From Salinicola endophyticus (lineage in GTDB: Bacteria > Pseudomonadota > Gammaproteobacteria > Pseudomonadales > Halomonadaceae): 64,000 nucleotides of DNA. The position numbers and the translations under genes were made by a program. This document shows, piece by piece, positions 27,827-37,932 of the stretch (positions within the stretch are counted from its first letter, which is position 1; each line of letters opens with the position of its first letter). The notes beneath the pieces were generated by a model. It saw only the letters and a program-made list of their open reading frames with translations, ran no database searches and was not told the DNA's origin. Location of the stretch: positions 248,001 to 312,000 of the forward strand of contig NZ_CP159578.1 of the NCBI RefSeq assembly GCF_040536835.1, in the 5' to 3' direction.

Positions 27827-27900
27827 AGCAGTCAATCGCGCCACACGCGCCGCCAAGACAACGTATCGAATCGTCAACGAATTGTTAGAGGTGAGGAATT

Positions 27901-29841
27901 ATGGGACGCATCATCGGTATCGACCTGGGTACGACCAACTCCTGCGTCGCCGTGCTCGACGGTGACAAGACTCGCGTGATCGAGAACGCCGAAGGCGCTC
28001 GCACCACGCCGTCGATCATCGGCTACACCGACGACGGAGAGACCCTGGTCGGCCAGGCGGCCAAGCGTCAGGCGGTCACCAACCCGACCAACACGCTCTA
28101 CGCCGTCAAGCGCCTGATCGGCCGCAAGTTCAAGGACGACGTCGTCCAGAAGGACATCAAGATGGTGCCTTACCGCATCGTCGAGGCCGACAACGGCGAC
28201 GCCTGGGTGCAGGTGAACGACAAGAAGCTGGCACCGCCGCAGGTCAGCGCGGAAGTGCTCAAGAAGATGAAGAAGACCGCCGAGGACTATCTCGGTGAAG
28301 AAGTGACCGAAGCGGTCATCACCGTGCCGGCCTACTTCAACGACTCCCAGCGTCAGGCGACCAAGGACGCCGGCCGTATCGCCGGTCTCGAGGTCAAGCG
28401 CATCATCAACGAGCCGACCGCAGCCGCGCTGGCCTACGGCATGGATCGTTCCACCGGCGACCGTACCATCGCGGTCTACGACCTAGGCGGCGGTACCTTC
28501 GATATCTCGATCATCGAAGTCGCCGACGTCGACGGCGAGAAGCAGTTCGAGGTGCTGGCCACCAACGGTGACACCTTCCTGGGTGGCGAGGACTTCGACC
28601 TCAAGCTGATCGACTACCTGGTGCAGCAGTTCAAGAGCGATTCGGGCATCGACCTGTCCGGTGACAGCCTGGCCATGCAGCGTCTGAAGGAAGCCGCCGA
28701 GAAGGCCAAGATCGAGCTCTCCTCGGCCCAGCAGACCGAAGTCAATCTGCCCTACATCACCGCCGACAACACCGGTCCCAAGCACCTGGCGATCAAGGTC
28801 ACCCGGGCCAAGCTCGAGTCGCTGGTCGAAGATCTGGTCAGCCGCTCGCTGGGTCCGTGCAAGACCGCCATGGAAGACGCCGGTCTCTCCAACAGCGAGA
28901 TCCACGACGTCATCCTGGTGGGCGGCCAGACCCGCATGCCGATGGTGCAGCAGAAGGTCGCCGAGTTCTTCGGCAAGGACGCCCGCAAGGACGTCAACCC
29001 GGACGAAGCCGTGGCCATGGGTGCCGCGATTCAGGGCGGCGTGCTCGGCGGTGACGTCAAGGACGTGCTGCTGCTCGACGTGACCCCGCTGACGCTGGGC
29101 ATCGAGACCCTGGGTGGCGTGATGACGCCGCTGATCGAGAAGAACACCACGATCCCGACCAAGAAGACCCAGACCTTCTCGACCGCCGAAGACAACCAGA
29201 CGGCCGTGACCATTCACGCGCTGCAGGGTGAGCGTAAGCAGGCGGCGCAGAACAAGTCGCTGGGCCGCTTCGACCTCGCCGACATTCCGCCGGCACCGCG
29301 CGGCGTGCCGCAGATCGAAGTCGCCTTCGATCTCGATGCCAACGGTATCCTCAACATCACGGCCAAGGACAAGGCGACCGGCAAAGAGCAGTCGATCGTG
29401 ATCAAGTCCTCCAGCGGTCTCTCCGACGAAGAGATCGATCAGATGGTCAAGGATGCCGAGGCGCACGAGGCCGAGGACAAGAAGTTCGAAGAGCTGGTCG
29501 CCCTGCGCAACCAGGCCGACGGCATGATCCACGCCTCGCGCAAGACGCTGGAAGAGGCCGGCGACAAGGTCGACGCCGACGAGAAGAGCAAGATCGAGAG
29601 CGCCATCGGCGAGCTCGAGGAAGCGCTCAAGGGTGACGACAAGGACGCCATCCAGGCCAAGCTCGACGCGCTCACCGAAGCCTCCGGCAACCTGGCGCAG
29701 AAGATGTACGCCGAGCAGGGCGAAGGCGCCGATCAGGAAGCGGGTGCCCAGGCCGACGACGCCCAGGCCAGCGGCAAGAAAGAGGATGACGTGGTTGACG
29801 CCGAGTTCGAGGAAGTCAACGACGATCGGAAAAAGCAATAA
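27901..29841 (+). CDS. dnaK: Molecular chaperone DnaK (Hsp70)
   Basis: ATP-driven chaperone of 646 residues. The nucleotide-binding domain has [24 protein letters not shown] and [10 protein letters not shown]; the interdomain linker is [10 protein letters not shown], followed by the substrate-binding domain and an acidic C-terminus ending near [12 protein letters not shown], close to the EEVKDKK motif of E. coli. A strong GAGGTGAGG ribosome site precedes the start. Confidence 0.99.
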   Translation: MGRIIGIDLGTTNSCVAVLDGDKTRVIENAEGARTTPSIIGYTDDGETLVGQAAKRQAVTNPTNTLYAVKRLIGRKFKDDVVQKDIKMVPYRIVEADNGDAWVQVNDKKLAPPQVSAEVLKKMKKTAEDYLGEEVTEAVITVPAYFNDSQRQATKDAGRIAGLEVKRIINEPTAAALAYGMDRSTGDRTIAVYDLGGGTFDISIIEVADVDGEKQFEVLATNGDTFLGGEDFDLKLIDYLVQQFKSDSGIDLSGDSLAMQRLKEAAEKAKIELSSAQQTEVNLPYITADNTGPKHLAIKVTRAKLESLVEDLVSRSLGPCKTAMEDAGLSNSEIHDVILVGGQTRMPMVQQKVAEFFGKDARKDVNPDEAVAMGAAIQGGVLGGDVKDVLLLDVTPLTLGIETLGGVMTPLIEKNTTIPTKKTQTFSTAEDNQTAVTIHALQGERKQAAQNKSLGRFDLADIPPAPRGVPQIEVAFDLDANGILNITAKDKATGKEQSIVIKSSSGLSDEEIDQMVKDAEAHEAEDKKFEELVALRNQADGMIHASRKTLEEAGDKVDADEKSKIESAIGELEEALKGDDKDAIQAKLDALTEASGNLAQKMYAEQGEGADQEAGAQADDAQASGKKEDDVVDAEFEEVNDDRKKQ

Positions 29842-29873
29842 TCACGACGTCTGACGTCGTGTGACGGCAGCAG

Positions 29874-29899
29874 CGCGGGAGCCAGACACGACTCCCGCG
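29874..29899 (+). terminator. Hairpin between dnaK and dnaJ
   Basis: CGCGGGAG and CTCCCGCG form an 8-bp stem with a 10-base loop, followed by TTGTCGTTT rather than a clean T tract. It may partly end or process the dnaK message and so lower dnaJ output. A smaller dyad, CACGAC/GTCGTG, precedes it near 29843. Confidence 0.4.
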
Positions 29900-29939
29900 T
29901 TGTCGTTTGCACGGCATCGATACGGAGGCGAACAACGTC

Positions 29940-31088
29940 ATGTCCAAGCGTGACTACTACGAAGTGCTGGGCGTCGACAAGGGCGCCGACGGCAAGGAGA
30001 TCAAGAAGGCCTATCGCCGGCTGGCACAGAAGTACCATCCGGATCGCAATCCGGACGATCAGCAGGCGGCGGAGAAATTCCGCGAGGTCTCCGATGCCTA
30101 CGAGGTGCTGTCCGACGACCAGAAGCGCGCGGCCTACGACCAGTTCGGTCATGCCGGGGTCGACGGCCAGGCCGGCGGCGGTTTCGGTGGCGGCGGTTTC
30201 GGCGGTGCCGGGGCCGGTGGTTTCAGCGATATCTTCGGCGATGTCTTCGGCGATATCTTCGGTGGCGGCGGTGGTCGGCGCAATCCCAACGCGCCCCAGC
30301 GCGGCAGCGATCTGCGCTACAACCTGGAGCTCGATCTCGAGGATGCCGTCTTCGGCACCACGGTCGATATCCGCGTACCGCGCCACGTCGAGTGCGAGCA
30401 CTGCGACGGCAATGGCGCCGAGCCCGGTTCCAGCAAGGAGACCTGCCCGACCTGTCACGGCCAGGGTCAGGTGCGCATGCAGCAGGGCTTCTTCGCCGTG
30501 CAGCAGACCTGCCCGACCTGCCACGGCAGCGGCCAGGTGATCAAGGTGCCGTGCCGCAAGTGCCACGGCGAGGGCCGTGTACGCGAGACGCGCACGCTGT
30601 CGGTGAAGATCCCCGCCGGGGTGGATACCGGCGACCGTATTCGTCTCAACGGCGAGGGCGAGTCCGGGCTCAACGGCGGGCCGGCGGGCGACCTCTACGT
30701 CCAGGCCGATATCAAGTCCCACCCGATCTTCGAGCGTGACGGGCGTCATCTGCACTGCGAAGTGCCGATCAACTTCGTCGACGCTGCCCTGGGCGGCGAG
30801 CTCGAGGTGCCGACCCTGGAGGGCCGGGTCAAGCTCAAGATCCCCGCCGAGACCCAGACCGGCAAGCTGTTCCGGCTGCGCGGCAAGGGCGTGAAACCGG
30901 TGCGCGGCGGCCCCGCCGGCGACCTGCTGTGCAAGGTCGTGGTGGAGACTCCGGTCAATCTCTCCGAGGAGCAGAAAGAGCTGCTGCGCAAGTTCCAGGA
31001 GAGCCTGGGCAGTGCCAGCCGCCACTCGCCCAAGAAAGAGGGCTGGTTCGACGGCGTCAAACGCTTCTTCGAAGACATGAAGCCTTGA
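29940..31088 (+). CDS. dnaJ: Chaperone DnaJ (Hsp40)
   Basis: Co-chaperone that stimulates DnaK. The 382-residue protein is a full type I DnaJ: J domain (1-70) with HPD at 33-35, a Gly/Phe-rich linker (about 75-120), four zinc motifs ([32 protein letters not shown]) and the C-terminal peptide-binding domains. The ATG at 29940, with GGAGG upstream, matches the family start. Confidence 0.98.
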   Translation: MSKRDYYEVLGVDKGADGKEIKKAYRRLAQKYHPDRNPDDQQAAEKFREVSDAYEVLSDDQKRAAYDQFGHAGVDGQAGGGFGGGGFGGAGAGGFSDIFGDVFGDIFGGGGGRRNPNAPQRGSDLRYNLELDLEDAVFGTTVDIRVPRHVECEHCDGNGAEPGSSKETCPTCHGQGQVRMQQGFFAVQQTCPTCHGSGQVIKVPCRKCHGEGRVRETRTLSVKIPAGVDTGDRIRLNGEGESGLNGGPAGDLYVQADIKSHPIFERDGRHLHCEVPINFVDAALGGELEVPTLEGRVKLKIPAETQTGKLFRLRGKGVKPVRGGPAGDLLCKVVVETPVNLSEEQKELLRKFQESLGSASRHSPKKEGWFDGVKRFFEDMKP

Positions 31089-31115
31089 CCTCGGCGCCGC
31101 TCGCAGGTCCATGAG

Positions 31116-31150
31116 AAAGCCCCCGCCGGATTCGTCCGACGGGGGCTTTG
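31116..31150 (+). terminator. Terminator after dnaJ
   Basis: AAAGCCCCCG-C-CGGA and TCCG-A-CGGGGGCTTT form a stem with one mismatch and a TTCG loop, followed by TTTGTCTT. It lies between dnaJ and the convergent fds genes. Confidence 0.85.
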
Positions 31151-31204
31151 TCTTGGTGGCGATGTCTTGGTGGCGCTGTCGTGCCGACCCGCAGATCGCG
31201 GCGG

Positions 31205-31468
31205 CTAGCCCGCGTCCGAGGTCTCCTCCCAGTCCTTGACCGTACTCGAGAGCGCCTTGAGCCGGTCGACGGCCAGCTTCGACACCGGATCGAGCTGGCT
31301 GCCGTCCTCGTCGGCGTAGGCGATGATGTCGCGCTTCATGGGGCGCGCCCAGAACTTCTTGAGATGGGTGGCGACCTGTTCGGCCGCCTGGGCATCGTCG
31401 CCGTGATGGCGGTTGTTGAGGCTGATCTGATTGATCATCTTGATCAGCGACGCCGTGTTATCGCTCAT
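31205..31468 (-). CDS. fdsD: Formate dehydrogenase subunit delta
   Basis: An 87-residue protein of the FdsD family: SDNTASLIKMINQIS, then HLKKFWARPMKRDI. In Cupriavidus and Rhodobacter systems FdsD belongs to the soluble NAD-dependent formate dehydrogenase and is needed for its maturation or stability. It is the last gene of the leftward cluster, 36 bases after fdsA. The fdsC (fdhD-like) gene that often lies between them is missing here. Confidence 0.9.
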   Translation of the reverse strand: MSDNTASLIKMINQISLNNRHHGDDAQAAEQVATHLKKFWARPMKRDIIAYADEDGSQLDPVSKLAVDRLKALSSTVKDWEETSDAG

Positions 31469-31504
31469 GTCCGTCTCTCCCCGGTTGGTCGAATCCTGCC
31501 GCGC

Positions 31505-34393
31505 TCACTTGAGCGCGGCCGGGGCGTCGTCGGCGGCGGCCAGATAGTGCTGCTGGCGCGCGTCGAAGTGCTGGAAGTGCTGCTGCCACGACGAGGGCTG
31601 CGACACCTTCTCCACCTGGACCGCAGTCACCTTGTACTCGGGGCAGTTGGTGGCCCAGTCGGAGTTGTCGGTGGTGATCACGTTGGCCCCGCTACCGGGG
31701 TGGTGGAAGGTGGTGTAGACCACCCCCGGTGCCATGCGCTCGCTGATACGGCAGCGCAGCACGGTCTGGCCCACGCGGCTGCTGATGCCCAGCCAGTCGC
31801 CATCGGCGATACCGCGCAGCTCGGCGTCGCTGGGGTGGATCTCGAGCACGTCCTCGGCATGCCAGGCGCTGTTGGCGGTGCGCCGCGTCTGGGCACCCAC
31901 GTTGTACTGGCTGAGGATACGCCCGGTGGTCAGCAGCAGCGGGTAGCGGCGGCTGGTGCGCTCCTCGGTGGCGACGTACTCGGTGATCGCGAAGTGTCCC
32001 TTGCCGATGGGGAAGTCCAGCGCGTGCATGGTCGGCGTGCCGTCGGGGAAGGCATCGTTGCACGGCCACTGGATGCTGCCGAGTTTCTCCAGCTTGGCGT
32101 AGCTGACCCCGGTGAAGGTCGGCGTGAGGCTGGCGATCTCGTCCATGATCTCGGACGGATGGGTGTAGTGCATCGGGTAGCCCAGGGCGTTGGCCAGGTC
32201 CTGGGTGACCTCCCAGTCTTCCTTGCCGGCCACCGGCGGCATCACCCGGCGCACCCGGTTGATGCGCCGCTCGGCGTTGGTGAAGGTGCCGTTCTTCTCG
32301 AGGAAGGTGGCTCCCGGCAGCAGCACGTGGGCGTACTTGGCGGTCTCGTTGAGGAAGATGTCCTGCACGATCAGGCAGTCCAGCGAGCGCAGCGCCGACT
32401 CCACGTGCTGGGTGTTGGGGTCCGACTGGGCGATATCCTCGCCCTGCACGTAGAGCGCCTTGAAGGTGCCGGCGATCGCAGCGTCGAACATGTTGGGGAT
32501 GCGCAGCCCCGGCTCGTCGTCCAGCGGGGTGTGCCAGACCGCCTCGAACTTCTCGCGCACCGCCGGGTCGGCGACGTGCTGGTAGCCGGGCAGCTCATGC
32601 GGGAAGGAGCCCATGTCGCAGGAGCCCTGGACGTTGTTCTGACCGCGCAGCGGGTTGACGCCGACCCCTTCGCGGCCGATGTTGCCGGTGGCCATGGCGA
32701 GGTTGGCGATGCCCATCACCATGGTCGAGCCCTGGCTGTGCTCGGTCACGCCGAGGCCGTAGTAGATCGCCCCGTTGCCGGCGGTGGCATAGGCGCGGGC
32801 GGCCTCGCGGACCGTGGCCGCCGCGACGCCGGTCTCGGCTTCCAGCGCCTCGGGGGCATTGCGCGGCTCGCTGATGAAGTCGCGCCACTGCTGGTAGGCG
32901 CCGTCTTCACAGCGCCGTGCGATGAAGTCGTGATCCTCCAGCCCCTCGGTGACCACCACGTGGGCCAGGGCATTGACCAGCGCCACGTTGGTGCCGGGCT
33001 TGAGCGGCAGGTGCAGGCTCTTGCCGCCGTGGGGTGTCTTGAGCAGGTCGATCCGCCGCGGGTCGGCGACGATCAGCGTCGCGCCCTGGCGCAGGCGGCG
33101 CTTCATCTGCGAGGCGAACACCGGGTGGGCGTCGGTGGGGTTGGCGCCGATCACCAGGATGGTGTCGGCCTTCATCACCGAATCGAAGGTCTGGGTACCG
33201 GCGGATTCGCCCAGAGTGGTCTTCAGCCCGTAGCCGGTGGGCGAGTGGCATACCCGCGCACAGGTATCGGTGTTGTTGTTGCCGAAGGCGGCGCGGATCA
33301 GCTTCTGCACCAGATAGGTCTCCTCGTTGGTGCAGCGGGAGGAGGTGATGCCGCCGACGCTTTCGCGTCCGTACTGGGTCTGGATCTCGCGCAGACGCCG
33401 AGCGGCGAAACCGATCGCCTCTTCCCATGAGACCGCACGCCACGGCTGATCGATCGAGTCGCGGATCATCGGCTCCTTGATGCGATCCTTGTGGGTGGCG
33501 TAGCCGAAGGCGAAGCGACCCTTGACGCAGGAGTGGCCGTGGTTCGCGTCACCGCCCTTGTAGGGCACCATGCGCACCAGCTGATCGCCCTTCATCTGCG
33601 CCTCGAAGGAGCAGCCGACGCCGCAGTAGGCGCAGGTGGTGACCACGCTGTGCTCGGGCACGCCCTGCTCGATCACGCTCTTCTCCATCAGCGTCGAGGT
33701 GGGGCAGGCCTGCACGCAGGCGCCGCAGGAGACGCATTCGGAGTCCATGAACGGCTCGTTCTGCCCGGCGGCGACCTTGGAGTCGAAGCCGCGCCCCTCG
33801 ATGGTCAGGGCGAAGGTGCCCTGGACCTCGTTGCAGGCGCGCACGCAGCGCGAGCAGACGATGCACTTGCTGGGGTCGAAGCTGAAGTAGGGGTTGGAGG
33901 CGTCGGTCTCGGCGTCGAGATGATTGGCCCCCTCGAAACCGTAGCGCACCTCGCGCAGGCCCACCGCGCCGGCCATGTCCTGTAGTTCGCAGTCACCGTT
34001 GGCGGGGCAGGTCAGGCAGTCCAGCGGGTGATCGGAGATGTAGAGCTCCATCACGTTGCGACGCAGCTTGGCCAGCCGAGCATTCTGGGTGGTGACTGCC
34101 ATGCCCTCGCTGACCGGCGTGGTGCAGGAGGCCGGCAGGCCGCGGCGGCCCTCGATCTCCACCGCGCACAGGCGGCACGAGCCGAACGCTTCGAGGTTGT
34201 CCGAGGCGCACAGCTTGGGAATGGTGATGCCGGCGAGCGCCGCGGCGCGCAGCACCGAGGTGCCTTCGGGCACGCTGATGCTGTGGCCGTCGATGGTCAG
34301 CGCCACCTGCGTCTCGGAGAAACGCGCCGGGGTGCCCAGGTCGCGGGCGAACTGGGCGGCGTGGGATGCGTCGGGTTCGAAATATTGCAACAT
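31505..34393 (-). CDS. fdsA: NAD-dependent formate dehydrogenase, molybdenum subunit alpha
   Basis: Catalytic subunit that oxidises formate to CO2, 962 residues. From the N-terminus it has a [2Fe-2S] ferredoxin domain (Cys62, 73, 76, 90), a His-Cys site (HPLDCLTCPANGDC, 122-135), two [4Fe-4S] motifs (Cys177-187 and Cys220-230), another cluster at CAYCGVGC with Cys289, then the molybdopterin domains. Cys382 followed by His383 in ARVCHSP matches the molybdenum ligand pair Cys386-His387 of Rhodobacter FdsA, so it is a Cys rather than a Sec enzyme. There is no Tat signal, consistent with a cytoplasmic enzyme. The start is two bases from the fdsB stop. Confidence 0.96.
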   Translation of the reverse strand: MLQYFEPDASHAAQFARDLGTPARFSETQVALTIDGHSISVPEGTSVLRAAALAGITIPKLCASDNLEAFGSCRLCAVEIEGRRGLPASCTTPVSEGMAVTTQNARLAKLRRNVMELYISDHPLDCLTCPANGDCELQDMAGAVGLREVRYGFEGANHLDAETDASNPYFSFDPSKCIVCSRCVRACNEVQGTFALTIEGRGFDSKVAAGQNEPFMDSECVSCGACVQACPTSTLMEKSVIEQGVPEHSVVTTCAYCGVGCSFEAQMKGDQLVRMVPYKGGDANHGHSCVKGRFAFGYATHKDRIKEPMIRDSIDQPWRAVSWEEAIGFAARRLREIQTQYGRESVGGITSSRCTNEETYLVQKLIRAAFGNNNTDTCARVCHSPTGYGLKTTLGESAGTQTFDSVMKADTILVIGANPTDAHPVFASQMKRRLRQGATLIVADPRRIDLLKTPHGGKSLHLPLKPGTNVALVNALAHVVVTEGLEDHDFIARRCEDGAYQQWRDFISEPRNAPEALEAETGVAAATVREAARAYATAGNGAIYYGLGVTEHSQGSTMVMGIANLAMATGNIGREGVGVNPLRGQNNVQGSCDMGSFPHELPGYQHVADPAVREKFEAVWHTPLDDEPGLRIPNMFDAAIAGTFKALYVQGEDIAQSDPNTQHVESALRSLDCLIVQDIFLNETAKYAHVLLPGATFLEKNGTFTNAERRINRVRRVMPPVAGKEDWEVTQDLANALGYPMHYTHPSEIMDEIASLTPTFTGVSYAKLEKLGSIQWPCNDAFPDGTPTMHALDFPIGKGHFAITEYVATEERTSRRYPLLLTTGRILSQYNVGAQTRRTANSAWHAEDVLEIHPSDAELRGIADGDWLGISSRVGQTVLRCRISERMAPGVVYTTFHHPGSGANVITTDNSDWATNCPEYKVTAVQVEKVSQPSSWQQHFQHFDARQQHYLAAADDAPAALK

Positions 34394-34395
34394 GC

Positions 34396-35952
34396 TTACC
34401 TCCCGCCTTCGGCCTGGGGCCGGGTCAGGTCATCGGGAAAGTGCTTCATCACGCTCTGCACCGGGAAGGGGGTCATACCCCCCATGGCACACAGCGAACC
34501 GTCCACCATGGTCTCGCACAGGTCGGCGAGCAGGACCAGATTTTCGTCGGCAGCGTCGCCGGCACGGATACGGTCGATCACCTCGACGCCGCGCACGGCG
34601 CCAATCCGGCACGGCGTGCACTTGCCGCAGGACTCCACCGCGCAGAACTCCATGGCGAAGCGCGCCTGGGCGCCCATGTCGACGCTGTCGTCGAACATCA
34701 CCACGCCGCCGTGGCCGACCACACCACCGAAGGCGGCGAAGGCCTCATAGTCGAGCGGGGTATCCCACTGGCTCTCCGGCAGATAGGCGCCCAGCGGGCC
34801 GCCCACCTGCACCGCCTTGAGCGGGCGGCCGCTGCGCGTGCCGCCGCCGAAGCTCTCCATCAGCTCGCGCAGGGTGGTGCCGAACGCCAGCTCGACCAGC
34901 CCGCCGCGAGCGACGTTGCCGGCCAGCTGCAGCGCCAGGGTGCCGCGGGACTTGCCCATGCCGTAGTCGGCGTAGGCCTGGCCGCCCTGGTCGAGGATGA
35001 ACGGCACCGCGGCCAGCGAGAGCACGTTATTGACCACGGTGGGCTGGCCGAACAGACCCTCGATCGCCGGTAGCGGCGGCTTGGCGCGTACCAGCCCGCG
35101 CTTGCCCTCCAGGCTCTCCAGCAGCGAGGTCTCCTCGCCGCAGATATAGGCCCCGGCGCCCAGGCGGACTTCGAGGTGGAAGGCGTGGCCGCTGTCGAGG
35201 ATGTTCTCACCCAGATAGCCGGCGGCCTCGGCGCGGGCGATCGCCTCGTCGAGCATCGCCTGGGCCAGCGGATACTCCGAGCGCAGATAGATATAGCCCT
35301 GGGTGGCACCCACGGCGAGCCCGGCGATGGTCATGCCCTCGATCAGCATGAAGGGATCGCACTCCATCACCAGGCGGTCGGCGAAGGTGCCGGAGTCACC
35401 CTCGTCGGCGTTGCACACGATGTACTTCTGCGCCGCCGGGGTGTCGTGCACGGTCTGCCACTTGATGCCGGTGGGGAAGGCCGCACCGCCACGTCCGCGC
35501 AGCCCCGAGGCCTTGACCTCGTCGACGATAGCCTGGGGCGTCAGCGCCAGCGCCTGTTTCAGGCCGGCGAAGCCCTGCCGTGCGGTGTAATCCTCGAGCG
35601 CGAGCGGGTCGGTCAGACCGATGCGCGAGAAGGTCAGCCGCTGCTGGCGCGCCAGATAGGGGTGGGCTTCGATGTCGCCGAGGGCCAGCGCGTGCTCCTG
35701 CCGGCCCTCGAACAGGCCGGCGTCGACCAGAGCGTCGACGTCGGTGGGGGCGACCGGACCATAGGCCACCCGGCCCGTTGCGGTCTCTACCTCCACCAGC
35801 GGCTCCAGCCAGAACAGCCCGCGGGAGCCGTTGCGCTTGAGCTGGATCGCCACGCCCAGACGCTCGGCCGCCCGTGTCAGGCGCGCCGCCACGGCGTCGG
35901 CGCCGAGCGAGCGGGCGGTGGTGTCACAGGGCACATAGATCGTGGTCGTCAT
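34396..35952 (-). CDS. fdsB: NAD-dependent formate dehydrogenase, flavin subunit beta
   Basis: NADH-forming subunit, homologous to NuoF with a fused N-terminal thioredoxin-like domain, 518 residues. It contains the FMN/NAD region GLRGRGGAAFPTG, NADEGDSGTFADR and GAGAYICGEE, and the [4Fe-4S] motif ESCGKCTPCR with a later Cys. I chose the ATG at 35952, which shares one base with the fdsG stop; a GTG one codon earlier is possible. Together with fdsG it passes electrons from the alpha subunit to NAD+. Confidence 0.95.
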   Translation of the reverse strand: MTTTIYVPCDTTARSLGADAVAARLTRAAERLGVAIQLKRNGSRGLFWLEPLVEVETATGRVAYGPVAPTDVDALVDAGLFEGRQEHALALGDIEAHPYLARQQRLTFSRIGLTDPLALEDYTARQGFAGLKQALALTPQAIVDEVKASGLRGRGGAAFPTGIKWQTVHDTPAAQKYIVCNADEGDSGTFADRLVMECDPFMLIEGMTIAGLAVGATQGYIYLRSEYPLAQAMLDEAIARAEAAGYLGENILDSGHAFHLEVRLGAGAYICGEETSLLESLEGKRGLVRAKPPLPAIEGLFGQPTVVNNVLSLAAVPFILDQGGQAYADYGMGKSRGTLALQLAGNVARGGLVELAFGTTLRELMESFGGGTRSGRPLKAVQVGGPLGAYLPESQWDTPLDYEAFAAFGGVVGHGGVVMFDDSVDMGAQARFAMEFCAVESCGKCTPCRIGAVRGVEVIDRIRAGDAADENLVLLADLCETMVDGSLCAMGGMTPFPVQSVMKHFPDDLTRPQAEGGR

Positions 35953-36458
35953 CACTTTACCTCCACCACGGTGGCGCTCAGCTGCGCCGCCAGCCGATCG
36001 AAGCCGGCGGCGTCCATGCGTCCGTGGATCTCGTCGTCGACCCGCAGCGACGGCCCGCAGGCGCAGTTGCCGAGGCAGTAGACCGGCTCCAGGGTGAACT
36101 CGCGATCCGCCGTAGTCTCATGATAGTCGACCCCCAGCGCGGACTTGACGTGGGCTTCCAGCGCCCGCGCGCCCACCGCCTGGCACGCCTCGGCGCGGCA
36201 CACCTGGATCACGTGGCGCCCCGGGGGATGGGTGCGGAAGTGGTGGTAGAAGCTGATGATGCCGTGCACTTCGGCGCGGGTATGGCGCAGCGCCTCGGCG
36301 ATCATCGGCACGGCGGCGTCGGGGATATAGCCGTGCTGCGCCTGGATGGCGTGCAACAATGGCAGCATGGCCCCGGGGCGCGCGGCGTGCTGGTCGATCA
36401 CGGCCTGGAGCTGCGCCGCCAGCGCCGTGTCGGCGGGCTGCGGAGTGGGGTGTGACAT
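35952..36458 (-). CDS. fdsG: NAD-dependent formate dehydrogenase, iron-sulfur subunit gamma
   Basis: NuoE-like [2Fe-2S] subunit, 168 residues from the ATG at 36458. The cluster cysteines are in CRAEACQ and, about 40 residues later, CLGNCACGP. An upstream in-frame ATG (36497) would add 13 unconserved residues; both have a CAGG just ahead, so the start is not fully settled. It is the first gene of the leftward fdsGBA-D cluster, divergent from the regulator. Confidence 0.93.
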   Translation of the reverse strand: MSHPTPQPADTALAAQLQAVIDQHAARPGAMLPLLHAIQAQHGYIPDAAVPMIAEALRHTRAEVHGIISFYHHFRTHPPGRHVIQVCRAEACQAVGARALEAHVKSALGVDYHETTADREFTLEPVYCLGNCACGPSLRVDDEIHGRMDAAGFDRLAAQLSATVVEVK

Positions 36459-36781
36459 GGCCTGTTTCTCATCGAGTCGGTGGCTGGTCGTGTACATGGC
36501 CTGCCGCGATCGGGTTTGTCAGGAGCCCGCGTCAGTCCATCGTCTTGGAAATCACTGCCTCAATGCCTGCACGCGCGAAGGGCTGCGTTGCGCGGTACTC
36601 GAGAACTCGCCTAACAACCTGTTATGTCTCGTTCTCTGCGTGCCGTGCGCCTTGCCTTTCATCGCGTTCGGCGACTGATGCAGCGCTTCCCTTATATGAA
36701 ATATTGTTCTTAACTGATTTAAGTGGATGCCGCTGAAGCCCAAACTAGCACTCCCATCGAGCGCGCAAAATATGAACGACA
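36459..36781. promoter_or_regulatory. Divergent region between fdsG and its regulator
   Basis: A 323-base gap that becomes AT-rich near 36690-36725. It contains a dyad CTTAA-N5-TTAAG at 36709-36723 and an imperfect one around TTATATGAAATATT at 36692-36705. These are plausible operator sites for the divergently encoded regulator, but I cannot name a consensus they fit. No clear -35/-10 pair is seen. Confidence 0.4.
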
Positions 36782-37885
36782 ATGCTTAGAAAAAAGTTGA
36801 ATATCACCCCCGCGTGGCTGTTTCGCAGCGATGAGGGCGAGCTGCTCGATCCGGTACTGTTCGCGCTGCTGGCGAATCTGCGCGAGAGCGGCAAGCTGAC
36901 CCATGCGGCCCAGGCCGCGGGGATCTCCTACCGCCACGCCTGGAATCTGCTCAATCGCGCTGAAAACTTTTTCGGCATGGCGCTGGTGGACATGCGCAAG
37001 GGGCACGGCACCTGGCTGTCGCCACTGGGCGAGACGCTGTCGTGGTCCGAGCAGCGGGTCAAGGCGCGTCTGGGGCCGCAGATCGACAGCATGGCCTCGG
37101 AGCTCAACCATCAGCTGCAGCAGCTGGTCGCAGGCGCCCACCCGGTGCTGCGCCTGCACGCCACCCATGGCTATGCCGTGGCGCTGCTGCCGGGCTTCGC
37201 CGGCGAGCTCGACCTGCGCTACTGCCAGCCGGAAGAGGCGCTGAGCGCGCTGGAGCGCGGTGACTGCGATCTGGCCAGCTTTCACCTGCCCACCTCGCCG
37301 CGCCTGGCGGCGCAGATGATGCAGGCTTACCAATCGGCACTGTCGCGGCAGCGGCTGCGGGTGATCCGCTTCGTCACCCGGCGCCAGGGGCTGATCCTGC
37401 GCCGCGGCGAGCGCGCGCGCATCACCGGGCTGGCCGACCTGACCCGCCCCGGGGAGCGCTTCATCAACCGCGATATCCACTCGGGCACGCGGTTGCTGTT
37501 CCGGCTGCTGCTGGCCGAGGCAGGGATTGCCGAAGCGCAGATCCAGGGCGCCGAGCAGGAGGAGTTCACGCACACCGCGGTGGCAGCCTACGTCGCCTCC
37601 GGCATGGCCGATGTCGGTTTCGGGCTGGAGGCCGCGGCGGCGCAGTTCGGGCTCGATTTCCTGGGGCTGGCCAGAGAGCACTACCTGCTGGTGTGTCCCG
37701 AAGAGCGTCTGCGGCGTCACAACGTCCAGGAACTGTTGGCGTTCATGAGTTCGGCACCCTTTCGCGCCCGGCTGGAGGCGCTCACCGGCTATGCGCCGGA
37801 TCGCTGTGGCGAGGTGCAGACCTTCGAGGCGCTGCTGGCGGAAGATCGAGGTGAGGAGGGCGGGGCGCTGGCGTGTGATCCTTGA
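36782..37885 (+). CDS. HTH regulator with PBP-like effector domain (ModE/LysR-like)
   Basis: A 367-residue one-component regulator. The N-terminal 95 or so residues form a ModE/LysR-type winged helix (GKLTHAAQAAGISYRHAWNLL). From about 120 to the end lies a periplasmic-binding-protein-like domain (HATHGYAVALLPGF, then INRDIHSGTRLLFRLLL and SGMADVGFGLEAAAAQFGLDF), the architecture seen in molybdate- or tungstate-linked regulators. It is divergent from fdsG and so probably controls the formate dehydrogenase, in response to formate or molybdate; both are inference. Confidence 0.8.
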   Translation: MLRKKLNITPAWLFRSDEGELLDPVLFALLANLRESGKLTHAAQAAGISYRHAWNLLNRAENFFGMALVDMRKGHGTWLSPLGETLSWSEQRVKARLGPQIDSMASELNHQLQQLVAGAHPVLRLHATHGYAVALLPGFAGELDLRYCQPEEALSALERGDCDLASFHLPTSPRLAAQMMQAYQSALSRQRLRVIRFVTRRQGLILRRGERARITGLADLTRPGERFINRDIHSGTRLLFRLLLAEAGIAEAQIQGAEQEEFTHTAVAAYVASGMADVGFGLEAAAAQFGLDFLGLAREHYLLVCPEERLRRHNVQELLAFMSSAPFRARLEALTGYAPDRCGEVQTFEALLAEDRGEEGGALACDP

Positions 37886-37897
37886 GCGGTACCTGAA

Positions 37898-37932
37898 ACG
37901 CCAGAGGCGCCCCTGGGGGGCGCCTCTGGCGT
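37898..37932 (+). terminator. Strong hairpin after the regulator gene
   Basis: A perfect 16-bp stem (ACGCCAGAGGCGCCCC with its complement) has a 3-base loop. No T tract follows on the plus strand, so it may be a processing or blocking hairpin rather than a classical terminator. It touches repeat copy 2. Confidence 0.5.
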
